Source: Flectonema sp. DT1601
Taxonomy: Eukaryota > Euglenozoa > Diplonemea > Diplonemida > Diplonemidae
Assembly (NCBI GenBank): GCA_964019425.1
Contig: OZ025811.1
Coordinates: 992,001-1,056,000, forward strand
DNA: 64,000 bases
Direction: 5' to 3'
Shown here: positions 1-11,447 of the stretch, piece by piece
How the letters are laid out: each line of letters starts with the position of its first letter
How positions within the stretch are numbered: position 1 is the stretch's first letter
Position numbers and translations under genes: made by a program
The notes under the pieces: model-generated
Database searches by the model: none
Told to the model about the DNA's origin: nothing
The model's input: only the letters and a program-made list of their open reading frames with translations

Positions 1-447
1 CTTCTTAAAAAGATTCATTTATTCGCGAGTCTAAAACACCGAGTTGACTTCCTCGATAGGTTAGCACAAGCTTTAAAACCTAGACCTATGGATGAAGATC
101 AAATGTTAGTTACAGCTGGTGACTTAATCAGTGAATTATTTTTTATTTCAACTGGTGAAGTAACCGTCATCAATGAAGATGACTGCGTGAGTGCAATACT
201 GAAAGCGGGAGATTACTTTGGAGGAATTTCAATGTTACGAGACTACACCTCTCTTACTACTCTCTACTGTCGTGCAAGTGGTGAAATATACTCTCTCTCG
301 AGAGGCAGCTTCGATGAACTTGCAAGTGAATTCCCATCTGAATGTGCGATCTTACGAGACTTTGCTTTGGGACAACTCAAGAAGATGGTATGTATTTATT
401 ATTTAAAGAAAGAAGAAAAAAAACAACTTATTACATAACAATACCAA

Positions 448-480
<33 letters not shown>

Positions 481-923
481 ACAGATATTCGAGAGGCTAT
501 ACACAGTTACTGATACAGGTGTTCGTAGAACATACTTTCATAGGTTGTGGAGTTTTGTGAGGTATGTTTTTCTCTTGGTTAAATTAACTACTAAACCCCT
601 CAACACCAATCAACACACTAATCAATAGAATGCAACGTTTTGCTCAACAACAAGCACAACATGCTAAGGAAGCTTTAAAAGGATTACTAAGATCAAACAC
701 AATGAGACGACCCACTACCAGAGAAACTAATAAGACGCAACGAACTAAAGACGACTTAGATAGTCCCCTAGCAGCTCTATTGTCTCCAGTTTCTGAAGGA
801 AGCATCAACTTGTATGTGAGAGAAGAAGAAAGGACAGACGGAGGAAGGACAGAAGGAGGCAAAACAGATGGTGGAAGGACAGATGGAGGAAGGACAGCAG
901 ATGGTGAAAGGACTTCAGAATAA
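1..923 (+). CDS. Cyclic-nucleotide-binding-domain protein, C-terminal part (3 exons visible)
   Basis: The window opens inside this gene, so its N-terminus is missing. Frame 1 is open from base 1. Exons read as 1-387, 485-561 and 629-923; the introns start GTATGT and end AACAG and AATAG. The first about 130 residues look like a cyclic-nucleotide-binding fold: a helix with KKIHLF, then FFISTGEVTVI, then GDYFGGISML, the pattern of the beta-roll and phosphate-binding cassette. This fold occurs in CNG/HCN/KCNH channels, PKA regulatory subunits and related proteins. The LLKKIxLF start resembles the C-linker end of channels, but no membrane segment is visible here. The cassette lacks the usual Arg, so cNMP binding is uncertain. 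The tail after the fold is basic, then ends in a tandem TDGGR-like repeat encoded at about 835-905. The domain call is fairly sure; the full protein type is not. Confidence 0.7.
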
Positions 924-958
924 AGAAGTCTGTTCCACTCGTAGTAATCTTCTTTATT
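919..958 (+). other. Hairpin overlapping the stop codon of the first gene
   Basis: AATAAAGAAG at 919-928 is a perfect 10-bp inverted repeat of CTTCTTTATT at 949-958, with a 20-nt loop. It overlaps the TAA stop. It may be a 3'-UTR structure; no function is shown. Confidence 0.4.
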
Positions 959-2627
959 AAAGATTGGCTGATGTTTTTATTCTGTTTAGCCGATCTGTTT
1001 TTTTCTTTCTTCCCCTGCTCTCTTTTTTTTTTTTTAAAAGCAACAATAAAAACCTTATGGGATAATCAATCCCTTATTATCTCATACAAAGTCGCCATGT
1101 AAATGTATCCCGCTTTCGGGTGTTGCCTTTCCTTTATTTTTGTAAGGTTCTTTTTGTTGTGTTTTTTTTCATCTTTAAGCCGTTTTTTTCTTTTTTTTTT
1201 TTTTTTGTTTGTTTCCCCCATCCCGTCTCCCAATGACTAACTTGGTTAGATGCATAGTTAGTTTGAGAAACCCCAGCGTCTTCGTTTGTTGAAATTATTC
1301 TGAAAAAAGGTATTCGTGAAAACAGCTAGTTGCTAACAACTCTGCAATTCCCTTCTGCTCCCCCCAGCTTAAAAATGCAGTATCAAATTACTCCCCCCTG
1401 CTTCGTAATAGCCACACGAAATTGTTTGTACTTTAAATTTACCGTGTGTGTGTCAAACAAAAAAAAAAAAAGTTTTTTTTTTTTTCATAAAGAAAAGAGA
1501 CTTTTTTTTCCATTTTCTCAAGTTTTGCTTCCTGTGTTGTGTGCAGGGAGCAATTGCAAAAAAAAAAAAAAAAAGTGAGATTTTTTTTCTTTTTTTTTTT
1601 TTTTCCTTTTGATGCGATAGAACAAAGTAAAAGCTCTCCCCAATGCAAACCCACCGTGTTAAAAGTAACAAACTTTATTTTGTTCTCTAGAATAGTTTTA
1701 GTTATCCTCTAATCAGTTTATTTAAGAATAGTTAGCAGTCTCACGATATTCCCTTTTTTTTTGTTTTTTTTTGTGATTTTCTTTTTTTTAGATGGTCGCT
1801 CATGGCGATTAGTCGTAACAATCTATCCTTGTATTAACGAGACAAGGGTTTTCATTTTTTCACAACTCACTTCTATTCTTAAAGAAAAAAAAAAAAAAAA
1901 AAAAAAAATCCCTCATATACTAAGGGAGGTGATTGTTAGTTACTATAAATATCGCTTTCAGTATTTTCTTTGAAAAGAATAATTATGTTTAAAAAAAAAA
2001 AAAAAAAAAAACAGAATACGGTGAACCATACCGGGTCGCCTTCCTCCCTTATTTCCCTTGTTTTTTTATTTTTTATCAAATGAGGAAAAAAAATAATTGT
2101 GAGGACTTGTCTTCTCTCTATTTTGATCAATAAGAGGTGATTGTCTCACTTTAACTGGTCCTCAGATTGGAACCAGAGGTTAAGGATTTTAATTTTTTGT
2201 TCAGAACAGAGGAAAGCGAATAGCCAAGGTGATATCATCGAACCTGAAAAGGCCGAATAATTCAAACTATGGCTGCCCCCCCTGGTGATGGTTGCATCTG
2301 GCGCTGTTTGCGGTGGGCTCCACGTATGTTGGTAGTTCTTAAAGAAACATTACGTATTTTTGTGATAAAAAACAACAGATTGGAGATTAATTTTTTTTTC
2401 TCTTTACTCATTTCACAAAAACTAGCTTTACAAAAACATTTATTACCATTTGTCTTTTGGAAGTCTTCCCGGCAACAATACCTTCACTCGCTTTGTTATG
2501 TTTAGGACAACAGCTGGATGATGACTTTGGTAAGGTGATAGGTTCCTTTTCGATCAACCGCCTCACACCTGTCACTACATTCGGGTGTTAAACAAGAGCT
2601 GTGTGCCTTGTCAGTGTATTCTATATT

Positions 2628-2669
<42 letters not shown>

Positions 2670-3545
2670 CGTTGGTTTAACCTCAACGGTCGCTCGATTC
2701 CCTTTTTGGTTTATTTGACTGCGTGAGTTTCCTACTTTTCAGTCTCACTGTTTCATCCTTTTATTCTGTCGTTGGATGAAAGTATTTCATTTTTTGACTC
2801 ATTATTTTACTACTTGAGATTTCTTTAACCCAACATCATTTAAATGATTTAAAAAAAAAAAAAACGAATAGCAATAAACAGTGAAACTACCTTATACATA
2901 ACAAAACACTTGGATTGTCAGATAATAAATCAATTTCGAGAAAAAAAAAAAAAAAAAAAAAGAAAATAACAATTCAGATAGATTTCGAATAATAATAATT
3001 TTACTAAAGACTGGAGACTTACTTAAACATATTGTGAGGTTGGTGTTTCACATGTAAGATAATCTGTGGGTTGAGCTTCAGTTTGTTTTTTTGGCTGTTC
3101 TTCTCTGTGTTTAGTTCTGTTTTGCAGAGCAGAGTTCGTTTTCTTTTTCTTTTTTTTTTTTTTGATTTTGCAATGCTCGTCTTACAGAAATGTACTTCTC
3201 TGCTATTTATAGTACTGACCTGACCCTCATCCTTTATCGGCTGGTGTTTGACTGTACAGATCTGCTTTTGTGAGACTCTACCCACACGTCCCATGTGAGT
3301 GACCTATCTGAAGTCTTCTCGTCGTGTTACTTACAACCGCTTTACTTCACTTCCTGCTACTCAATAACAGAATACCAATTATTTTGAAAGAACTACTTAC
3401 GGTTCTCACTTTACTGCTTGCTTTGAGAATCGGTTGTCCATCATTGTCTTTTGTAATATCAATTGGCTACGATGAGTATTTGAATAACCTTATCATCTAC
3501 AGCTTCGTCAGAGACTTAATGCTCTTTTCGACGTGGTTGAAGAAG

Positions 3546-3736
3546 AAACTATTCAGATTGAAAGCCGTTATTTCTTGTAGTTATGATTATTTCCCCCATG
3601 CGACATATTTTCAGTCAAGTACTTGATATTAAATTTGTTTTTAATACCTAAAGTTGTTACTGTTTTTACATTGTCAAAGTTTCACCCCCATGCGACAGGA
3701 TTCTGTCTTCGTTTAAGATTTAAGGCTTATCTGAAT

Positions 3737-3741
<5 letters not shown>
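3546..3741 (+). mobile_element. MITE-like hairpin-ended repeat, copy 1 (interrupted by a retroposon)
   Basis: The left end AAACTATTCAGAT (3546-3558) is inverted at the right end as ATCTGAATGGTTT (3729-3741). The interior carries the family word AGCCGTTA and a degenerate form of the shared core. A 79-nt retroposon with a 13-bp duplication sits inside it at 3606-3684. Without that insert the copy is about 104 bp, like the other members. No coding capacity. Confidence 0.65.
3606..3684 (+). mobile_element. Short 5'-truncated retroposon, copy 1 (79 nt)
   Basis: The insert is flanked by exact 13-bp direct repeats CCCCCATGCGACA (3593-3605 and 3685-3697). It shares its 3' end GTCAAAGTTTCA with two other copies at 16.5 and 17.1 kb, while its 5' end differs from theirs. 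It contains the palindrome CAAGTACTTG. There is no poly(A) tail. A fixed 3' end, variable 5' end and target-site duplication fit target-primed reverse transcription by a LINE-type enzyme not seen in this window. Confidence 0.75.
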
Positions 3742-3775
<34 letters not shown>

Positions 3776-4936
3776 CCAATCTTGGCAGGACGCATTTCAA
3801 GTTGTATGTAAACAACTTTGTTAGCAAGCCTAGCTTGTGTTTTGGAATCGGAGGGGACGCATGGCGACACTTTTTTTTTTCTTCTTTTTTTTTTTTTTAC
3901 TTGAGCAATGGTACTTCAAGCTGTGAAGCAGGCGCACTTGCTCTCTCTCTCTTTTTTTTTTTTTTTTTTTCCGTAAGAAGTTTATTGCTCCTTAGTTTGT
4001 TGTATCAGTGATGCACATTTGCAGTGTAATGGACTTCTTTATTTTTCACCTATATCTATTCTGTACATGGACAGATGGTTTCTTGTTGGCTTTTGCGCTC
4101 CCACCCTTCTTCCCGACGGCTACTTTTTTTATTTTTTAAACTGATCATTCAATATTCAACTTTTTATCTTCAATTTGTTTTTTTTTACAGTTTTTTTTCT
4201 ACTCTTATATTTTGTTTATGTAGTTTTTTTTTTTTTTTTTTTTGCAGAGCGATCGTAAAAAAATCTGTCAGTTCATTTTTTCTCCCTTAGTGGTGTCATG
4301 TATAAGGGAAAATTTTATTTGTTGTTTCCTCCCAACAATGCAGTTTTAGCGGTAATTAATAAAACCTAAGAAATTAATAAAATTAATAATTTAAAAAAAA
4401 AAAAAACACAAAGTAAAAATAACACGCTCGCAAAAAAAGAGGCAATGTTTGAGCTCAGGACCGTTATAATTGTGTTGGATAAATAGTTTTCTGACGGTGT
4501 GGTCATATTTTATGTAAGAAAGATCACACCCCATGGGGTGAGAGAATGCTGAACAGATTGTTTTTTTTGCCACTAATAATGGATGCGATGCGAAAATATA
4601 GTAAACTTCAGGTTTCAAGTTTTTTTTTTTTTTTTTTTCTCCAAACTGAAGGGAAAAAAAAAAAAAGAAAAAAAAAAAAAAAGGTTTTCAAAAAAAAATG
4701 AGAATAAAAATAATAGTTAGAAAGAACAAAAGAAAAAAACAAAAAGAAAACGGATTATTTGTAATTCGTTGCTTGCGCTTCGTACTGTGTTGAAAAAAGC
4801 TATTGTAGTTCAATTAGTAATGACTATATTTAATTAACATTTACAGGAGTCATTGCGCATGGGTGTCTAAGACCAGTTTAATTAATTGTTCAATCTCATT
4901 TCTACACAGTAATCTATTTCAACCGACTTTATCAAA

Positions 4937-6004
4937 ATGCCTATGGCTGAATTAGGAACGATGGGGACGATCATCCTCCCTAGCAAGAACCCTTTTGAGA
5001 GATTACCTTTGTCGATGTTGTTGTTGTTTGCAGGAGTTGCTGGACCTGGAGCAACTATTTTGAGATCAACTGTTCCGTACCTGAAGAAACATTACCCGCT
5101 TAGAGTGAAGCACACATATGGAGATTGTCTTCAGATTATTGCTATTCAGGCTATTCTTATCACCATGTACATGATGAATATTAGTTATGATTTACCAAGA
5201 CACCCAGAGTCATGGCTTAACGAACATCGTGTTCCAGTCATGGCTTCATTGCTTACAATATACACAGCTGTTTACTACCTTTGCAGAGCCTACGCTTTTC
5301 AGAAGTTGCCTGAGGATCAGCGTCCGGCTCAGGCTGCAAACATTATTAGAATTGCTGTAAAGTTTTCTCTGTTCTGTGTTTGGGCTTTGTCTGGTGAATT
5401 CGTGACCATGATGAACACTCACCCTCTTGAGCTGACTCCAGATATTTGGGAACCAACTAACTACGTTACTCTTGGAATCAACTCTCTCTACATGTGGGAG
5501 CTTCTATTCAGAGATCTCAGACCAGTTAATGTTATTCATCACGGTATCGCAAACATGGGATTCACAAGTTACATGGAGTGGTCAAACCTTCTTGAACCAG
5601 GTAGAACTGTTGTAACAATGCCAATCATGGGATCTCTTATTGAAGTATTCTGTTGTATGGGAACCATGGCTTACAGATTCCTTCCAAAGGGAAAGTTCCT
5701 CCAGCGTTTGATGCTTGGAGTTATGGCATTTGTTTTAGTGTCATACAACTTGTTGTTGGTTGGATACCTTTCAGTTTTGATTGGTTACAATGACTTGTTT
5801 TCATTCTCATGGGGAAAGATCTGCATGCCGTCCTTGGCGTTGTTTACCTACCCAGCTCAAATGAACATGGCTAGAGTATTTTGGGTTCTCGCTAAGAAGA
5901 GTAAGCCGGAACCAAAAGATGCTCCACTCATCGAAGAAAAATCAGAAGTGGTTTCGGAGGGCGCGGCTATCCGCAGAAGACGTCTGTCTGTCAGAAAAGA
6001 ATAG
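4937..6004 (+). CDS. Multi-pass membrane protein, TLC-domain-like, paralogue A
   Basis: 355 residues in a single exon. The ATG follows an acceptor (tttctacacag) by 29 nt. At least six hydrophobic spans are visible. The block LYMWELLFRDLRPVNVIHH, with its His pair, resembles the core of TLC (TRAM-LAG1-CLN8) domains, which occur in ceramide synthases and lipid-sensing membrane proteins. The N-terminal motif YPLR and the mid-protein QRPAQAAN block are shared with the paralogue 3 kb downstream; overall identity by eye is about half. The C-terminus is basic and presumably cytosolic. The TLC assignment rests on one motif and the topology, so another multi-pass family is possible. A perfect hairpin abuts the stop codon. 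A 73-bp tract (5617-5689) is identical to the paralogue. Confidence 0.85.
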   Translation: MPMAELGTMGTIILPSKNPFERLPLSMLLLFAGVAGPGATILRSTVPYLKKHYPLRVKHTYGDCLQIIAIQAILITMYMMNISYDLPRHPESWLNEHRVPVMASLLTIYTAVYYLCRAYAFQKLPEDQRPAQAANIIRIAVKFSLFCVWALSGEFVTMMNTHPLELTPDIWEPTNYVTLGINSLYMWELLFRDLRPVNVIHHGIANMGFTSYMEWSNLLEPGRTVVTMPIMGSLIEVFCCMGTMAYRFLPKGKFLQRLMLGVMAFVLVSYNLLLVGYLSVLIGYNDLFSFSWGKICMPSLALFTYPAQMNMARVFWVLAKKSKPEPKDAPLIEEKSEVVSEGAAIRRRRLSVRKE

Positions 6005-6026
6005 AGATTCCTGTTGTAGGAATCTC
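6004..6026 (+). other. Hairpin abutting the stop codon of TLC-like paralogue A
   Basis: GAGATTCC (6004-6011, sharing the last base of the stop) pairs perfectly with GGAATCTC (6019-6026) across a 7-nt loop. A short T run follows. It could mark 3'-end processing or mRNA stability; no direct evidence. Confidence 0.45.
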
Positions 6027-8968
6027 ATTTTTTCTGTGTTACGAAAAAAAGGAAAAAAAAAAAAAGAATCCCAACTAAAGTTATTCATATGGACAGTTAG
6101 CAGCCAACCAACAACTTTGTTACTCCGAAGTGTCTACTTATTTTGTTTGTTAATTGTTCCTTATTCACGAAAGAAACTCGTCAGAGGCATATAAACAGAA
6201 TGAATAGAAAAGGAAAAAAAAGAAGAAGAAAAAAAAAATGCTCATTATCCCCCATTTGCTTGTTTTTTTCTCTTCTTGTTTGATCAGGATTTGTGTTGCT
6301 GTTGCTGCGCATTCTCAGCAGTGAGAAAATCAATATCGAAATAGCTTCTAATTTAATTAGCCTTCCTCTTCCTCTTGAGATTATCTTCATTTTTTGAGAT
6401 TTGACGTATTTTGGTAACAGGGATACCTTTTCTCTTCAAACAATGGGAGGGGGAAAAAGTTAGGGGGAAAATTTAAAAAGCAAAAAAAGAAATGAAATCA
6501 GGCGTGAAATGACATAAAAAAAGCATTAAAAAAAAAACAAAAAAAAAAAAAAAGGTGAGCCGAAATGATAAAGTGAAAAACGTAATTTCCCACCATGTGT
6601 CCGCAATAGTGAGGAATGCTTTCCGTAATCTCCGAGTGCGGTGGTTGCGCAGCAACGAAGTGCCTTTTTTTAAAAAAGAGTTCTCTCTTCCTAAAAAAAG
6701 ATTTCTTAATTAAAAAAAAAAAAAAGAGGGACTTCTGAACTGCGGCAACTACCATTTTGTGATAAAACATGTATATGTGTTCCTCTCTTTGCTTATTGCA
6801 GTCTGTTATACCAATTCGTATTCATTATTTTCTTTTATTTTCTACGTGTTTCTCGCAATTGTTAAAACCTTAAAATCTTTTGTTAGTCTCATCAGATAAG
6901 CTTACTGTAATATCTCAGTTTAACGCATACAGCAAGAACTGTTTGTGCTGCAAGGAAACTGTGATCATGTGTCCCTTCAGTTTCTTTGGAACTGCTGTTG
7001 TTCGCGTTAGGGAGATTGAAGCTTGTCTTGTTGTGTCTTCCACTTTTCCTCTCTTATCACCAAGCGCTGTTCTCGAAGTGCTTTGGCTAAAACATTCGTT
7101 TGTGAAGAACTGAAGAAGGAAGTGGGAAAAAAAAAAAAAAAAAAAAAAAAATGAAAAAAAAACGAAAAAGAAAAGATAAATAACGAATGTGTTACTAAAA
7201 GACAGAAATCTCTCTGCCTTGAAATTATTAATCGTTCAGTGTTTGTACGCGTGCGGCGATCTTTTTTGTTTTCGTTTTTTTCTTTCTTGTCGTTTTTTTT
7301 TCTCTCTTTTTTTTTTTTTTTTTTTTTCCCCTTGATTTATTTATTTTCCACTTCCTTGCTCAGTTCGTTAGCTTGTTGTAATTAGGCAGGTTGCGCATTC
7401 CAGATTTTATTGGAGTTTTATTTTTCGATATAATCTAGCGTAAGGCGTTTGTACTCCCGGTATCGCCAATATCAGAGAGTGAGCTGTTAATGTTGCCATT
7501 TACTGATAGAACTTACAACCGTGGCGGTCCTTCGCTTTCTATAATCTGCCTTGGCCTGCATACGTGTGAGAGTTCCTTCTCGTCCGTTGCATGTGGTGAA
7601 AGTTATTTGCTCTTCCCCTTTAGTCCCCTTCATTTATTATCCAAGTGTATTGAAGCTGTATGCTAAATATCTACGTGTGTTTCAAAAAAAAAAAAAAAAA
7701 ACAATGAAAAGGAATATGTGTTCCACCTCCAAAACTTACCCCTTTCTTTCTTTTACTTTTCTCATCCTAGCTTTTTTTTCATTCTCGAGCCAATTACTTT
7801 TTTATTGGAGTGAATTCAGCACTTCAGGTGTCAATCTCGCTGAGCAACAGATGCTCTAAAGGAAAAGTATTGAATGCTGAAGGGCTTTTCTTAGTGGTCT
7901 GCTTGCTATGATGTACGCGAGAAGCACAATGCCCATCAGCAATCTGAGTAGCCGATATAACAGTTATTGTGCTTTCGTTGGGAAAAAAATAAACTGAGCA
8001 AAACTTAACTTGTTTTTATTGTAGCTGCATTCTTTTCCTCCACTTTAAAAAAAAAAAAAAAAAAAAAAATCCATAAAAGCGGAATCGCGTATTTTTATTT
8101 TTTTTGTTGGGATGTCGTTGGGCAGGTGACGGAGTGACGGATTTTACTTTCAGAAAATCTACTACTCAGTAGTTTTTATTGAAATAAAAATTCTCTGTTT
8201 TCCTGTTGCTTCGCCGTCTTATCGTTTTCCTTTTTACTTTATACTCTATTGTTTGTTTGTGTTCGTTCGTTTATCCCCGCTTTTTCTCTCCTTTTTTTTC
8301 TATTTTCAAAACACCTCCCTCATCCATCTTCATTCAACGTTTTTTTTCTTCTTTTTTTTTCTTTTTTTTTTGTGTTCGCAAGTAGTCGGGGTGATGTACT
8401 CGTTTTGTAAAAGTAATTTCGCCATTTCGGGGTAGCTTCCCTTGTTTCCGAATAGTGGGTTAGAGTGGTGTCGTTTGTTTGTCCGACTGTTTTGATTTTG
8501 CATGTGTTTGCTCCTCACTTTGTGTCCCCAAATGGTGTGCTCGTGAAGGTGCCCTGGGTATCACTCCTTTCATTAATCACCCTGACTTTTCAAAAAGTAA
8601 AGTCGACCCTTTCAATCAAATATGTTGTTATCACAGTTTGCTGGTGGTGCTGATAATCTAATCCCGTACAAGTTATGACATACTGGCTGTTATTAGTGAT
8701 GATTTCGTGTTCAATCTCCTCTTTTTATTCCCCTCCTTTTTTGTTTTCTCCCCCTTTTTTTTTCTTACTGCGGTGTTATTCGATAATTACATTGTTCAAA
8801 ATCAGAAAAAAATAATCTCAATTAAATTTCTTCATCTTTTAAAAAGAAAACAGCATAAAAAAAAATGTGTTTTAAGCGGCAGTAGTTTTGTTTTGTTACG
8901 ACTGGATTGATGATCAAAAACAGTAACGTTATTTACATACAGTTCTTTGAACCTATTCTTCACATAAA
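6005..8968. other. Intergenic region between the two TLC-like genes
   Basis: T/A tracts throughout. Inverted repeat AAGCACAAT/ATTGTGCTT at about 7922-7972 has a loop of roughly 40 nt. A less AT-rich open stretch at 6880-7113 has no homology I recognise, and its only ATG is internal (6967). I call no gene here. Confidence 0.6.
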
Positions 8969-10012
8969 ATGACAAGTATAGAATCAACCAATGACATCAC
9001 GTCAATGATAGTAATCAATGAGACAACCGGACTTGAGAGACATCCTTATGGGTATATGATGATTGCTATCGGGTTATTTAATTGCCTCAACGTCACTGTT
9101 AGAACTTGTGTTCCATTCGTTGCTGCAAAATACCCATTGAGGTTGAAACTCACCCCCAGTGAGGTAGCACAGCTGTGGGGAATCTTAGCACTTTCTCTAG
9201 GAATTTACGTACCACTCGTTGATGAAACGCTCCCAAGATTCCCTGAAAACTGGTTACTCGTAAATCGACTTCCACTAATCCTTGCTGCATTAGCAACGTA
9301 CACGGCGATCTATATTTTTAGTTTGTTGTTTTTGGTAAGTAAGTTGGAGCCAAGTCAAAGACCTGCACAGGCTGCTAATGTTGTCAGAGTGTTTGTGAAA
9401 TTATCTTTATTTCTCTATTGGGGGGTTAGCGGTGAGTTTTCTCGTGTGATGTCAATACACCCAATGAGACTTACTGATAAGGAATACGAACCAACTTCAT
9501 ATGTGGTTTTTGGAATTTGTACTCTGTACATGTGGGAAGTAGCATTTCGTGACTTGAAACCAGTTAATGTTGTTCACCATGCGATTGCTTGCACTGGAGG
9601 TGGTCTTACATTCGAATGGGGTTCAGTTCTGATGGCCTTTCGTACAGTCACAGTAATGCCAATCATGGGATCTCTTATTGAAGTATTCTGTTGTATGGGA
9701 ACCATGGCTTACAGATTCCTTCCAAAGTCATTCTTCCTTCAACGATTGATGATCGCGGAGTGTATGTTTGTGATGGTTGCGTACAATTTATTGCTTGTCG
9801 CGTATATTTCTTCATTGTTTGCGTTTCATGACACTTTTTCATTCGGGTTGGGTAACGTTGGAATGCCTGCTCTTGCAGTACTCACGTACCCAGCACAGAT
9901 GAATATGGTCAGAGTATTCTACTCTCTTAGCAAAAGAGCCAAACCAATTCGAAAAGAAATTTTTGTTTCTGCTTCGCAGGATAAGAATGAGATCTGTCAC
10001 CGTCGTCAGTGA
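8969..10012 (+). CDS. Multi-pass membrane protein, TLC-domain-like, paralogue B
   Basis: 347 residues, single exon. The ATG follows the acceptor ttacatacag by 27 nt. It aligns along its whole length with paralogue A: KYPLRLK near the N-terminus, SQRPAQAANVVR in the middle, LYMWEVAFRDLKPVNVVHH as the TLC-like core, and AVLTYPAQMNMVRVF near the C-terminus. N- and C-termini differ from paralogue A. Hydrophobic spans sit at equivalent places. The pair arose by duplication and is still tandem in the same orientation. Apart from the 73-bp block at 9655-9727, the DNA of the two has diverged strongly, including at third codon positions. Substrate and membrane location are unknown. Confidence 0.85.
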   Translation: MTSIESTNDITSMIVINETTGLERHPYGYMMIAIGLFNCLNVTVRTCVPFVAAKYPLRLKLTPSEVAQLWGILALSLGIYVPLVDETLPRFPENWLLVNRLPLILAALATYTAIYIFSLLFLVSKLEPSQRPAQAANVVRVFVKLSLFLYWGVSGEFSRVMSIHPMRLTDKEYEPTSYVVFGICTLYMWEVAFRDLKPVNVVHHAIACTGGGLTFEWGSVLMAFRTVTVMPIMGSLIEVFCCMGTMAYRFLPKSFFLQRLMIAECMFVMVAYNLLLVAYISSLFAFHDTFSFGLGNVGMPALAVLTYPAQMNMVRVFYSLSKRAKPIRKEIFVSASQDKNEICHRRQ

Positions 10013-11447
10013 TTTCATATATTATCCAACATGGTAATTGTTAAACGGAAATAAAATATTACCACTTGACGTGTGAATCTGTTATACACTATGTCAAAAC
10101 CATAAAAATGAGATGGTACTTTGTAATGTGAAATGCTTTCCATTTTTTTTTTTTTTTTTTTTTTTGTTCTTCTTCTCTTCCCAGTTCTGTTTCTAAAAAA
10201 AATTAATAAATTGACACGTTCCAGAACGCGTCACAATCTCTTCACGTTAGTTAACACGTATTGGAGTGCAAGACCAGTGGCTGGTGATATTGGTGCGTGC
10301 CCGCAACGATTCAGATTGTGCTTAATTCATCGCTTATTTCTTTTTAATTTACTAAATAGATTTATCTTGCACTCTTAATACCCATTATTACAATCGCTGA
10401 TTTCCCCTTTTTTTATTTATGTCATTTCAGATGATCTTTTGTTGATTATATCGTAGCTTGCTAACCCTCTTTATTCCGTATCTTTTGTCGGTCTCTTAAT
10501 GTTTGATGCAAAACGTGTATTTTTTGAAAGCAGTCAAAATTGCTGTGATGCTTTGTTTCTTGTTCTCCGAGTGTTGTTGTGTAGTGCAGTGAATTAGTAG
10601 TGTCTTGTGTTTTTCTTATTTTTTTGATTGCATTTGGGACCCGTCACCTCTGAAATTAGTCACGTTCTGGGACAAAAAAAATTGGAGGTTGACAGACCCG
10701 TTATTGTATTATATTCTAACTCTTTTTTTTTTTTTTTTTTTTTGAAGACGTGTTTTACGAGCGAAAGAGAATTGTGACAGCGTAACGTTAACACCCTTAC
10801 TTTATAGGATTGTTTCTGTGGTTGCGCTAATTCCTTTTTTTTTTTTCCGCTCTTCAGTGCTTGATTACCATGAATAAATTTTTATCCTCCCCAACCTACA
10901 CATTGCCGTATTGAGAAGTTTTTATTTCTTGGAAAACTACTTGCTGTTGTTGTGGAGCGCTCCCTCGTGTGATACCAACAGTAGCAATGTCTTTTTTTTT
11001 TCTTTCTTATGTTTTTCATTCCTCTCTATTGTTCTTTTTAAAAAGAAGTCAACAACAACATTTGATAGTTTTATTATTACTGGAGATTGGGGAGACCTTT
11101 CCTCAGAATACCTTCGAGAATCAGTAACTACTCTCTTATGTTATCTGATGCTGTGTTCTGATTTAAAATTATTTCACACTTTTTGACTTCGCAATTGTTT
11201 ACTGACCACAGATTCTTGGGTGCCTTTTCTTGATCAGATGTCGTCTATTTTTCAGATCAATTTTTGTACTTCCTTATGATAGTCAACGAACAGAAATCAG
11301 TACCGTTTGTTGTGATGCATTTATTAATTTAAAGCAGTTTCACATATGGAACGGTTGGGGAAGTTAGCTAATAAATGTGATTGCTGCCGTTTATCTGATT
11401 TTGTTACTTTTCCAGTTTCCTAACAAAAAAAAAAAAAAAAAAGAACA
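10013..11447. other. Intergenic region
   Basis: T-rich DNA with runs at 10143-10165 and 10723-10743. An open stretch at 10911-11186 is low in complexity and has no recognisable domain. The 3' end holds the acceptor (tttccag, about 33 nt before the next ATG), followed by a run of A. Confidence 0.55.

Larger units (their letters stand above)
924..4936. other. Gene-free T/A-tract region
   Basis: Apart from the hairpin and the repeats listed separately at 3546-3741, I see no convincing gene. Long T runs (for example 2638-2669 and 3740-3769) and A runs dominate. A less AT-rich patch at about 2160-2600 contains a possible two-exon reading frame, discussed as a finding. Confidence 0.6.

Noticed and set aside
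3623-3811. Open frame crossing the first retroposon copy
   Set aside because: It runs through the retroposon, the MITE-like end and a T run; chance frame.
6880-7113. Open stretch with mixed composition
   Set aside because: The only ATG is internal (6967), no family match; could be a small gene but unsupported.
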